The notes beneath the pieces are model-generated. The model did not search any database. It saw nothing but the letters and a program-made list of their open reading frames with translations, and was not told where the DNA came from. A stretch of DNA of 64,000 nucleotides from contig CM065884.1 of the NCBI GenBank assembly GCA_033439255.1, positions 806,001-870,000 on the forward strand, in the 5' to 3' direction. This stretch comes from Hericium rajendrae. Its lineage: Eukaryota > Basidiomycota > Agaricomycetes > Russulales > Hericiaceae. Positions 10,433 through 19,752 of this stretch are shown here, one piece after another (the first letter of the stretch is position 1; each line of letters opens with the position of its first letter). The translations under genes were made by a program, and so were the position numbers.

Positions 10433-10985
10433 CTAATATTCAGGGACAAGAGGCGCATACCACCGCACCTTGTCCTCAACGCCCAGAAGCTCCCGAATAT
10501 ATTCCACCATCTCCTCCTCTCCAACCCCCCTCTTCTTCATAACCCTCCGCACCGCCGTCCTATAATGATTCGGATATATCGACACCAGCGCCGCAGAAAC
10601 CTGGTCCGCCCTGCGATGCGCAACCGTGACCCTAACGAACGGGCAACCGAACCGGCCGATCAGATGGGCCTGCAGGACCTCGTACGCGCTGTGTCCCTCC
10701 TTGGCGAGCCCGGCGTTGAGGACCGCGGCGTTCAGCTGTTCCGTGCTGCAGTGGATGCCCCATCGGTATTCTTTGCGTTCGAGGCCGAAGGTGGGGATGA
10801 GTTGGTCTAGGCAGTGTAGTGGGAGCTCGTCGCAGCCGTGCATTTCTATCAGATCCTGCTGCTGTGGGAGACTGTTGAATATTATACCTGTATTAGATCT
10901 AGCTGAGATCCAAACCGTTATCTGGTCCTGATCTCGTTGGTGGAGGCGGGTGTGCGACGAACGCGATTGTCACGTTGCCGAGCAT
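10433..10985 (-). CDS. Small orphan protein, family B copy 2
   Basis: The main exon ends at 10433 and begins near 10855, at a CAGCAG acceptor, with DLIEMHGCDELPLHCLDQ. It carries YRWGIHCSTEQLNAAVLNAG, VRVTVAH, ALVSIYPNHYRTAVRR, MVEYIRELLGVEDK and VRWYAPLVPEY, clearly paralogous to copies 1 and 3. A likely first exon starts at the ATG at 10983-10985 (MLGNVTIAFVAHPPPP), since copy 1 has a similar Gly-Asn-Val; the exact exon 1/2 join could not be settled, so the upstream limit is tentative. The main exon is intact and GC-rich. Function unknown. Confidence 0.68.
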
Positions 10986-11074
10986 AAGTAAAGCACGAAA
11001 GTCAACAAAGCGTCTGCTTCAGACATATCATGCATGCAAATTTATGTCAAGTCCTATGAAAGGATCAAAGATTA

Positions 11075-12637
11075 TCAGCAGACAAAGCAAAAAGTCCTCA
11101 GTCCTTCACACCGCGATCCCGACCCCATATTGCGCAACAGCGGATCAAGCGACGCAAGCTCGTCCTTGATCCCGTTGCGCGCAAACGCGTCCAGGTCCTT
11201 CAGCAGCAGCGAGATGATTTTCTGCCCGCCCGTCAGCATCCGCGCAGTCCAACCAAAGTCACAAAGAGGAAGAAGGAAGGGGAGAAGGCGCACCTTGAAC
11301 TTGCCGTCGATCTTGAGCATCATCTCGCCGAGCGCGGGCGTCCAGCTCGGCGGCGGGCTGCCCATCCCCCCGCCGCCCGCACTGCCGCCGCCGTTCGCGA
11401 CGCCCCACAGCCCGTCGGACTCGCCGACGGGCGCGGCGCCCTCGCCGCTGAAGAGGTAGCTCACCTGTTCGCCGTGTCAGCCGGAGTGCAAGGTGGAGAG
11501 GAAGGAGGGAGGAAGCATACGCCGGGGTGGGGCGAGAGCCCGAGGATGTGTTGCGAGGCGTGCGGGAAGGCGGAGGGCCCGAGGAGCTTGGAGAGCTTGT
11601 GGTATGTTTCGGAGAGGATGTCGAGGAGGGAGAGGAGCGTTTGCGAGTAGGAGAGGGCGAAGGGCTGGGTGAAAGGTTAATGCGTGCGGGGGAGAGGATG
11701 GGGAGACGCACGAGGTGCGGGGTGACGAGGTAGGATGCGTCGGAGGAGTCGGGGGTCATTGCTATGCTGTAGTCGGTCATGCCGCCTGCTTGGCGCTTCT
11801 GTGGGCGTTTCCATATGCGCTGAGGATGTGCTGAAGGTTAGGTGGGGGTTGTGGTGGGGTGGAGAGGACGCACCATGCGGTTGATGGGGCGTTCGCCGTC
11901 TTCCTTTGCCTGCTCGTATTCCTGCAAGGTATTGAGAATGGCGCGGAGAAGGTCTGGTGGATGATGGATGTCGAAAAGGGTGGAAAGAGACATGCCGAGC
12001 GTCGCGAAACGCGTTGTACTGGTCGAACGACCGGCATGAAGAGATATAAGACGGCGATATAGAACTGCAGACCCACCGTTTCTTCATAGCAGCATCGCTG
12101 AACACGCGACCGAGTTCGCTGCGCGAGATCATAATAGTGTGGAACCAATGGCTCCGTCTAACGGCGCACACGAGCATCGTTCAAGAGCAGGACTCACAAG
12201 GAAATCGTAAAGACGCACCCGTCGTGGACATTACGCACATATGTCAATGTGATGATGCGCTTCTGCACCAGGTCCCGCAGATATTCGATCGACGCTGCCT
12301 GCGGGCTCGTCACGCCGCCCCCTACTGCCCCGGTCGAGTCCGAATGCATGCTCTGCACGTCCCATTCCCGCGTTGTCTGGGTCGGTGTGAACGATGCCGC
12401 GGTTGGCGTCGCGGACGACACGCCGCCTGCCATAGATGCTGCAAACGACCCATGGGTTGCCGTCTGGGGTGGTGGCGGCGGCGGCGGCACTGGTGTCGGC
12501 ACGGGCGACGGAGATGTGGAGGGTATGGACGAGGGCGCGGACGAGGATGTGGAGGGTTTGAAGGACGAAAGGAGGTTCTGGGCGGAGGACTTGCGGCGCA
12601 TGGTTGGGCGATGGGAAAGGCTGCCTTCCGTCGACAT
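11075..12637 (-). CDS. Conserved fungal protein of unknown function
   Basis: The start is the ATG at 12635-12637 (MSTEGSLSHRPTMRRKSSAQ). About six exons follow. After a Ser/Pro-rich disordered N-terminus with a polyproline run come EYLRDLVQKRIITLTYVRNV, HWFHTIMISRSELGRVF, MSLSTLFDIHHPPDLLRAIL, then ILNTLQEYEQAKEDGERP, QAGGMTDYSIAM, a segment ending HASQHILGLSPHPG, a Gly-rich VSYLFSGEGAAPVGE region, and finally KIISLLLKDLDAFARNGIKD and ELASLDPLLRN. A 72-nt in-frame intron (GTGCGC to GGGCAG) separates KIDGKFK from KIISLLL. From memory this architecture belongs to a conserved fungal family with no assigned role. It is single-copy here and interrupts the orphan cluster. Confidence 0.75.
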
Positions 12638-13417
12638 TTTAATGGAGTGCTTCGGCGGTTGTTGGGCCCAAAGAAGAGGATAGATGCAATGTCTGATGCT
12701 CCTGCCGCAGATGCGCTATGGGAATCTATAGGCGCCCGTGAGGCGCGTCGCCAACTCGCTTGTCGACCCCGCCTCCCTTTGCTCCTCCATTTGTTCTGCC
12801 CATTCGAGACCCGACCTTGTTCTCTGCATCAATTTAAGACTCTTCCTCGAGCTTCATCTGCCAATCTCGACGTTATCATGGTCAGCAGCGCGCGTTTCGC
12901 GCGCCTTCGAGCGTTCTGTAATCGATTGCGGGTTTAGCATTCGGGCTGCATGTGGAAGCACGTCCATCTGAAACTCAAGTCTGCATCCTGCAAGGCCCTG
13001 ACAAGCCCTGACTGGTTATAGTTCTGCTTTTTTGTCAAGCGCCACGAAGCTCTGTCAGGTACGCCCGTCAGATTGATGGCCACCGCCGTGATCTGCATGA
13101 TTCTGCAGCTGCGTGGTGGTTTGGGCAAGTAATTTGTGCCTAGATGCGTGTCACAGAAATCATGTTCTCGGATGGAAATGACATCTTGCAATTTCTTTTG
13201 AGACAGAGTCCTGAGGCAAGTTCGCGTCCTTCCCAGTCCCGACTAGCCATAGTCGGAGACTAACCGACTGATCTTATATTAAGCTACTGCGCGAATCAGG
13301 ATGAAGACGATTGAGATAGGTGGCAGATTGCCTTCTGGAAAGGAATATGAGGGAAGGGAAACCAGACAGTTTATCATGACCAAAGTGACGCGCACAAACA
13401 TGGCCTGGCTCCGGAGC
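12638..13417. other. Intergenic, no gene seen
   Basis: About 780 nt between the 5' end of the conserved gene and the 3' end of family A copy 5. Short open frames occur on both strands without family similarity. The first part is presumably the promoter of the gene at 11075-12637. Confidence 0.5.
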
Positions 13418-14038
13418 TCATGATGAAGGAGAAGCATCGTAATACCACCACAAAGGCATAACAATCTTCAGTGCCCGACGAATGAGGGTCACGACCTCCT
13501 CCTCTTCCTCTGGCACAAGGCGCTCCGACCACCAATCATAATTGTCATAAAGCGGGACCATCCACTCAATGTCCACGTCCACTAGTGTTGTAATGCGGAG
13601 TATCATCTTGCACGCGCCGGACAGCAATGAATTGATCTGACAGAGCGCGTCACAGACGTGGAGGGCGTGTCGTTCGATGGGTAGGTCCTCCAGCGGCAGC
13701 TCGTAGTACTCGGCGCAGTCCAGCAACTGCTCGGTCGTGAACGCAAGGCCGTATCTCAGCTTGGGTAGCTCCAGGTCAGGCTTGCGCGGGTCAGCGCGAA
13801 GATTGCCGGGGAGGTTGTCCATGGCTCTCGACCTTTCATCACGGCCTGGCGATACTGGAATACATAAATGAGATGGGTTGCATCCATTCGCAGTCGAAGC
13901 GGTCTGGCAAAAACGAACCTTGCGGCGAGCTTGAATGGTCTGCTCGGTTAACTTGTAACCCGAGAGACGATCTGAGATTTTGTTTCCCTCGGCGTCGTAT
14001 TCATATTCGATAGTATACCGTTTGATTTGAGAGTACAT
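13418..14038 (-). CDS. Small orphan protein, family A copy 5 (subtype I)
   Basis: Exon 1 is 13919-14038 (120 nt; ATG at 14036-14038; MYSQIKRYTIEYEYD with DAEGNKISDR). Exon 2 runs from 13854 (acceptor CCAG, starting YRQAVMKGRE) to the TGA at 13418-13420. Just after KGRE the expected Glu-Pro-Met codons read with one C too few (CC where copies 1 and 4 have CCC), so the frame shifts and resumes as MDNLPGNLRADP. Then follow RYGLAFTTEQLLDCAEYYEL, VDVDIEWMVPLYDNYDWW, an acidic run and RRALKIVMPLWWYYD. It is closest to copies 1 and 4 but on the opposite strand, and its promoter matches copy 4. Confidence 0.75.
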   Translation of the reverse strand: MYSQIKRYTIEYEYDAEGNKISDRLSGYKLTEQTIQARRKVRFCQTASTANGCNPSHLCIPVSPGRDERSRAMDNLPGNLRADPRKPDLELPKLRYGLAFTTEQLLDCAEYYELPLEDLPIERHALHVCDALCQINSLLSGACKMILRITTLVDVDIEWMVPLYDNYDWWSERLVPEEEEEVVTLIRRALKIVMPLWWYYDASPSS

Positions 14039-14082
14039 GGTGGTTGAGACAGACAAGACGAGCAGCGTTGCCGCCATACGTG

Positions 14083-14106
14083 TTATTATACGACGCGGTC
14101 ACATGA
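14083..14106 (-). promoter_or_regulatory. Promoter block of family A copy 5
   Basis: On the minus strand TCATGTGACC (complement of 14097-14106) is followed by TATAATAA about 10 nt on, 45 nt before the ATG. Order, spacing and flanks match the block before the gene at 8415. Confidence 0.58.
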
Positions 14107-14559
14107 TGCAGTGGACTCGCGTTGGCACTAAACGGTCCTCGCTGACAGCATCTCCTGGACGTTCCATCTCACCTCGCGACATCGGATTCGACTCGACCCA
14201 ACGTCTCTTCCTACCAACTCGCATGACCTGCTCGAATGACAGGACACTCATGATGCATCCTTATCTAGAAATTTCCGTAGACGCCGCGGAGTCGTTTCTT
14301 TTCGACATAACAGTCGTACACGCCTGTGTTGACGTGTGACTGCATCGATATCAACTAGAGATGCGAGCTTCTTTCATCCTATCTTTGTGACCCGTCGCGA
14401 CGTTGACCTTGTATCTAGACTGAGTCTTGCGGCTACAAGTATTGGTCTTGACGATATAAAAGAGTAACTCATAACAGGTGCGACTCTTTGCTGTACACCC
14501 TAATGCATGGAAGCTCATTTACTTGCCATCCGCCTCTACCAGTGAACTTGTGATCCGCC
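14107..14559. other. Divergent interval between family A copy 5 and family B copy 3
   Basis: About 450 nt. A region near 14455-14465 reads gatataaaagag, a plausible TATA box about 100 nt before the ATG at 14560. Nothing else was recognised. Confidence 0.45.
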
Positions 14560-15331
14560 ATGATACCAGCTCAACGATCGCCATCTCCCACTCCTACCGT
14601 GACTCAGTCGTCGCCCTCTCGCTACGCGCATGCTTCGTCTCAGACGGATCCTCTGTGCCAAATGTCTCCGGATCAGATAGAGGTTCGTGTTTTAGCCATT
14701 CTATAGCATGAAGTCGATCACCGTTTCCTACACCTACCGTGAATCAGTCGGCACCTCCGGGCAGCATGAGTACTTTGTGCCAGAGAGTGCCTCTAAAGCG
14801 CGTACCTCGGAGTCAATCTGAGGTTCGGATCTCAGTTGCATTCTCGTACGGTTACGCCACTCATAAAGCGATCTCCTGTAGCAATGGGAGTTGGAGGAAA
14901 TGAGCTGCGACGACCTTCCTCCGCATTGCCTAGGTCAAACTGCCGAAGTCCCTGGAATAGTGCGTAAAGAATACCGACGGGGCATTCAATGCAGCACGGA
15001 TCAATTGCGCGCTATGATCCGTAAGGCCGGGCTCGTCAAGGAAGCAGAAAGGACAGATATGCACCAGGCCTTACAGAGTCACCTAATCCGCAAGTTCAAC
15101 TTCCCGTTGATCGCCGTCAAAGTTGCGTTCCACAGGAAGGGCCAGGTATCCGCGGCAATGGTGTCGATATATCCCAATCATAACAAGACCGCAGCCCAGA
15201 AGGCTATGGGGAAGAGAGGAGTTAAGGAAAATGATATAGTGGGATACATTCAGCAACTTTTAGACGTAGGTAAAGAACCGCGGTGGTACGAAGAACCGCG
15301 TTGGTACGCTCCCGTTATCCCTGGTTACTAG
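14560..15331 (+). CDS. Small orphan protein, family B copy 3, with doubled first exon
   Basis: A first exon is at 14560-14682 (123 nt, MIPAQRSPSPTPTVTQSS, donor GTTCGT), homologous to exon 1 of family B copy 1. A second exon-1-like segment follows at about 14720-14822 (RSPFPTPTVNQSAPP, donor GTTCGG, same phase) but has a TGA just upstream in that frame. Exon 2 is 14882-15331, starting QWELEEMSCDDLPPHCL. It carries EYRRGIQCSTDQLRAMI, VKVAFHRKGQ, AMVSIYPNHNKTAAQK, IVGYIQQLLDVG and a duplicated Pro-Arg-Trp-Tyr near the end (EEPRWYAPVIPGY). Joining 14682 to 14882 gives an intact frame. Function unknown. Confidence 0.72.
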
Positions 15332-16243
15332 ACTGGGAGGGGTCCTAATCAAGGGGCTCTTTATGCCTTTACAATAATTCGGGACGTTGAGTCGCGCTGC
15401 AAGGGCCCGTGCGAGGCTACGGTGGCAGGACAATTTTGAAGGTAGGCATCAGTCGGAACATTCTGACCTTAGAATCATTGAGGCAGGCTGCTTTCGCCTT
15501 GCCTTCGGCGACGAAGTGCTGGCTGACCAGGACCGCCGTTTCGGGTGTGGGCTGATTACATTCCCGAGTCAGATGCTCTTATGCGCTCGTTGTCGCAGTT
15601 CTATCCCGTTACATGGCATCGAGCTCTAATCGAACATCGCCTTGTCTTCCGTAGCCTAGTCACACAACTTGAAGTTGGCCGTGTCACCAACTCCGTTATT
15701 CTTATCCAAACGTTCTAGATGTCTCGCGCTAGAGTTGCTCGCCCATCATACACGCTTGTGCCGCGTTGCATTGAAGGGCGAGTTGTCTGACATCAATTAC
15801 GCTTTCTTTCTGGTAGGCGAAGGGACCGGAAGCATCAAAGTACGTCTTCTCTGTTACATATGCTACACGCAGCAGATGCGCTAATCTCCGACTACGAGTC
15901 AAGGATCATGACTCGCGTCTGCGGACCTCAGGTTGCCTGCCACCGTGTTTACTACCTGGTCTCGTGCTCGCAGACCCTCGCCTTCATCTGCACATATGTA
16001 GGTAACGGAACATCGACACTGATAGGTCGCTGAATCCTACATCTCCGTCTGCCCCGTCTCGTCCTGAAAGGGCATTCAACGTGTCTGGACGTGATGCCGT
16101 TACGACAAATGGCAAGCACTTATTACCTTCGTGATGACTAAATCGAGACGCTGTCACATACAGCAGCATATAAACGTTCACTTCGAAGCTCGTACTGCCA
16201 GCTCAACATATCCTCCCGCCGATATTTACTGACAGCACTAAAC
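15332..16243. other. Spacer with duplicated upstream segment
   Basis: About 910 nt. The stretch near 15357-15395 (ending in cgggacgttgagtcgc) resembles 18235-18280, and 15790-15990 resembles 17230-17430. These look like joints of tandem duplication units carrying family B genes. No additional gene is supported. Confidence 0.55.
15790..15990 (+). repeat. Diverged direct repeat, left copy
   Basis: It shares with 17230-17430 an ordered series of short matches: taggcgaa with ggg nearby, atatgctacacg versus atacatgctgcacg, gcagatgcgctaa versus gcagacatgctaa, and the word tcgcgtctgcgg. Each copy lies about 250 nt upstream of a family B gene (16244 and 17458). Confidence 0.6.
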
Positions 16244-16852
16244 ATGCAATCGAATCCTTCGAGCTCTACTACCGGGGGACCCGTCGCGCTTACCGGCCAA
16301 TCTACACAACTCGCTGCACTCAGGAGGAGATATATTGTGCGTCTCACATGTCAACATACAGAGTTCTATATCAATCCTAACTGTGAACTTATAGCCACTG
16401 AAGACATTCAAACACGACGAGCTCCCCAAACATTGCAATGTGCGCTGGGCCCGCACGCGACAAGTCCACCCACATACCTCTATGGCATCTCTTGCTCAGA
16501 ATCATTTCTCTTCGATTATGCCAAGAAACACGACATTAAATATGCGAATGATGACTTGGCTGGGAGATCGACTGTGTAGTGGAGGCGATTACGGACATCA
16601 TGCAGAAAGCGTTCAATTGCCCTTTCATTACCACCAAACGTTGGAAGCAAGTGCAAGTGAACGGACAAATCCTAAATATGGTATTGCAGCGTATACAAAC
16701 CAGACGATGTTGGCGCCGAAGTGGTTGAAGAAGATTGGAAAGACATCGGTGGAAGAGGTCATCTAAAGATTCAAGAGGCGACGGGGATTCGTGACGAACC
16801 GATGTGGCACCCCAGCATCGGAGTCGTGCCAAAGGATGTTGCAGGTCTCTGA
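16244..16852 (+). CDS. Small orphan protein, family B copy 4, frame broken
   Basis: The ATG at 16244-16246 begins MQSNPSSSTTGGPVALTGQS. A donor (ATATT then GTGCGT) follows after 31 codons and an acceptor lies near 16390, but the phase is not settled. The next segment has PPTYLYGISCSESFLFDYAK, and a stop ends the frame at 16579. In other frames the family sequence continues as AITDIMQKAFNCPFITTKR, then KYGIAAYTNQTMLAPKWLKK and KTSVEEVI, then KIQEATGIRDEPMWHPSIGV to the TGA at 16850-16852. At least two frame steps are needed, so it is a pseudogene or indel-damaged. It is closest to the copy at 17458. Confidence 0.62.
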
Positions 16853-17457
16853 TTCGTGATGTGTAGATGCCCACATACGTAGTGGAAGGAACTTTATGCA
16901 ATCAAGTAGAAAGAGTGCGACAGTTCATCGCAGGCCATCGCGCGACGGCCGACGCTCCGAGCGCCCGGCGCAGGCGCATCACTCCGAGTCGGCGGCTCCA
17001 CGCCTGCAATTCCACGCGACGTTGAGCAGCGTTGAGCTCGTGTCCAACATCTCCCCGTCGTGAAATGTTGCCTGGTCGAATAACCAGATGCGGGCCATGC
17101 CGCCGTTTCTTCCTTGCCCAAATGTCAACCCAGAGTCGCTTCTCTCTGATACACTGGCGGGCCGCTTTGCATTGATAAGACGACATCAGCCATGAATGGC
17201 ATCTTCCAGGAGCAGAAGAAGGTCAGTCATCTGGAACTGATTCTTTTTCCGATAGGCGAAAGGGCAGATCCAGTCATATTTATGTCAATGCGCGTTATAC
17301 ATGCTGCACGTGGCAGACATGCTAACTTATGACTACTAGCTCAGATTAACTTATCGGCTCGCGTCTGCGGGCTGGCTGTCGTTGCATCTGCCACCTGGAT
17401 CGTGCAGTCGCAAACTCCCCAACTCCCTCGATTACAACTCAGTGACCGAAAAACAGC
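16853..17457. other. Spacer with duplicated upstream segment
   Basis: About 600 nt. 16878-16900 (tacgtagtggaaggaacttt) recurs at about 18228-18250, and 17230-17430 repeats 15790-15990. No gene is supported; open frames at 16894-17186 on the minus strand overlap each other and lack family similarity. Confidence 0.5.
17230..17430 (+). repeat. Diverged direct repeat, right copy
   Basis: Partner of 15790-15990, again just upstream of a family B gene, supporting tandem duplication of a gene-plus-promoter unit of about 1.4 kb. Confidence 0.6.
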
Positions 17458-18081
17458 ATGGGTAGACTGTTGGGTTCTGTGCCGGCCCCGGCTCCACCTC
17501 TGAGTCCTGTGGAGACATCCAGCGGTCAAATACTGAGATCCACCCGGAGTGCGAACCTAATCCGGTCTCAGGTCCGTGCATCTCACATCCTCAGCATAGC
17601 TCTGAATGCTCACCCTGTCGCGTGCTAGCTTCCGACGTTTACGGATGACGAGTTTCCCGAGAGATTGAAGAGGCTACCCGAGCAGCAACGAGACCCACCG
17701 CCCAAATTTCTCTACGGCGTCGCATGCAATGCAGCAACACTCGTGCGTTATGCCGAGAACAACAACATCACTGTGCTCCAAGGCATAGAATTTTCCGACA
17801 CGGTCAGGAGCATTCGGGATCATATGAAAAACGCATTCGACACTCCTTTCGTGAGAATCTCACTATTAGACAAACGTGGGGAGCAGGGGCAGTATCTGTA
17901 TGGCGTTGCGGCGTATAACAATCACTTGTATTATACGGCACCGCCGTACCTGGAGGCGACGAAAAAGCCGACGATACCCGAGGTCATCGAAAAGATCCGA
18001 CTCGCATTGGAGATTTTTGACGAGCCGAGGTGGTACGCCGAGAGTGGCATAACGTGGAGCGAACTTAGGAGTTTCATCTGA
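17458..18081 (+). CDS. Small orphan protein, family B copy 5
   Basis: Exon 1 is 17458-17571 (114 nt; MGRLLGSVPAPAPPLSPVET; donor GTCCGT). A 57-nt intron follows. Exon 2 is 17629-18081, starting LPTFTDDEFPERLKRLPEQQ, giving 188 residues. It carries PPPKFLYGVACNAATLVRYA, PFVRISLLDKRGEQGQYLYG, VAAYNNHLYYTAPPYLE, IPEVIEKIRLALEIFDEP and RWYAESG. The frame is intact, and this copy gives the clearest view of the family core: Tyr-Gly-Val strand, helix, Phe-Val-Arg-Ile strand, Ala-Ala-Tyr-x-Asn, C-terminal helix and Arg-Trp-Tyr. No signal peptide or catalytic motif was recognised. Confidence 0.75.
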
Positions 18082-19362
18082 AGGAATGGGTGGTTACTAT
18101 ACTACATACTTAGCAACATGATGTAGTCGTACCACTATATGCCCCACATCTTATTGACAAGCCATCCGAAACTAGAGATTACTGCTACCTTTAGGTAGTG
18201 GGATCTCTGATATGTGACGCGTGGGTTGGTACGTAGTGGAAGAACCTTTATAAAATTATTCGCGACGTTGAGTATTCCATAGTTCATCGTACCAGCACGG
18301 GTTGTTCCTCGCGCACTATGTAATGCGTAGGGACAACAGTCATCCAGATATCTTGTCTTGTCGTTCAAACGTTTAGAGTACTTTCCAAGGCGTTGTGTTT
18401 GCCGTCAATTTGGGCTTGTGAGTTAGGTCGCCATGGGTACTGAGCAGGCCATCATACCAGGACCGGCGAGGGCCGATCCTCCAAGCGTTCGATGCGGGTG
18501 GTCACTCCGAGTGCGCGAATGTGCACAGCCGTCGACACAAGAGCGCGCGCATGGAAGCAGCTCGTGGTTTCGACATGCGGTGGGATGCGGGGCATCAAAG
18601 CGCGAGGACATCGAGTGGCGAGTTGGGGAGATGCAGGACGCGCAGATGGAGGCGAAGAGCGTGGACGCATCAATGCGCGGTGCGTCCGAGGCGTCGACTC
18701 GCTGCGTGCTGGTGTCGATGGAAAGGGTACTGGCCTAGGAACGCTGAACGCGGGCGTGGAAATGGTGGAAGAACATGATGCGCGAAGCAGGGACGCGAGG
18801 CGCGGTGTGCGTGGTGTCGATACACGGGGCGCAGGTGCGGCGGCGGGCGGCGCGCTGGCCGACACCCCGAGGATAAAGCACGGGAGTGTGGACATGATGA
18901 GTAGTAGTAGGCGGGGTACGGGATGCCCAACACGGGCGACGCATCGTCGTGGCCTTGGTAAGACCCGTCAAACTGGTTCCGCAGGTGTGCGCGAGCATGG
19001 TCGCGTGCATGCCATGAGTGTGTGAAGGAACTCTACCCACGGCCCACTAGAATGGGCTCCGAACGCGAACGCCGTTCAGCAAAGGTGATTCGTACTTACT
19101 TGTTACTGCCCAACGCTGGCCCTTGGTCGTGTTCAACGTCACTTCCTGATTGCAATAAACGTCAATGGGTCATGGTAGGGATCAGGTCTTGAGGACCGGT
19201 GAATTTGACCAACCAGCTGGGGGAGGTCACACCTCTCGACGGAGTAAGTTCCAGGTTTGCCTATAGTTCACTCAGCAAAAGAGCGCGACAGAGCGGGATG
19301 CGATGGCGGGTTCGGAGGAAGATAAGGATAATAAAATTGACTTCTGTTTCTTCAACATCATC
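18082..19362. other. Intergenic; GC-rich stretch without a supported gene
   Basis: About 1.28 kb. 18228-18280 matches duplication joints seen at 15357 and 16878. From 18430 to 19040 the DNA is GC-rich and open in several frames on both strands, with Ala/Pro/Arg-rich or His-rich translations. No frame shows domain similarity or convincing intron structure, so no gene is called. Confidence 0.45.
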
Positions 19363-19462
19363 GGGCATGTAGCTCAGTGGTAGAGCGCGCGCTTCGCACT
19401 GGCTTACCTAATATGGTTGTCACGTGTGCGCGAGGTCCAGTGTTCAATCCACTGCTTGTCCA
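19363..19462 (+). tRNA. tRNA-Ala(CGC) with 28-nt intron, copy 1
   Basis: Acceptor 5' strand GGGCATG pairs with CTTGTCC at 19455-19461, with discriminator A at 19462. G3-T70 (19365 with 19459) is the alanine identity wobble pair. There is a T6-T67 mismatch. The anticodon stem CGCGC pairs perfectly with GCGCG at 19428-19432. The anticodon CGC is at 19395-19397. The T arm is CAGTG-TTCAATC-CACTG. An intron at 19399-19426 lies at the canonical position after base 37. Pol III terminator TTTTT follows at once. It reads the alanine codon GCG. Confidence 0.93.
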
Positions 19463-19752
19463 CTTTTTGTTTTGTCGAGGCATGCCGATTTGCGCGTTTG
19501 CCTCGGAGATGCTGTAGTTATTGAATATTGAGCACACAGTCAAGTTGATATTTGCGGACTCTCAGTATCGGAGTTTCAGGGGCAGATCTATATCAAGTAA
19601 CACTTGGTCCAGGGCCATCTCGTCTGCTAGTCGTGAACGCTGATGCCATCTTGCCCCATCACATTTACAGTCATCTTCAAATCCGCGTCGAGCCTGACTC
19701 CTCCGTTCGTTGAACTGAAGCGCGAGCTAAACTACCGTGTAGCGTCGAAAAG

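Noticed and set aside
12137-12937. 266-residue plus-strand frame
   Set aside because: It is the antisense shadow of the GC-rich Ser/Pro-coding first exon of the minus-strand gene at 11075-12637.
18433-19040. Long GC-rich open frames on both strands (Ala/Pro/Arg- or His-rich)
   Set aside because: Frames overlap on both strands, composition explains the openness, and no domain, signal peptide or paralogue supports a gene.
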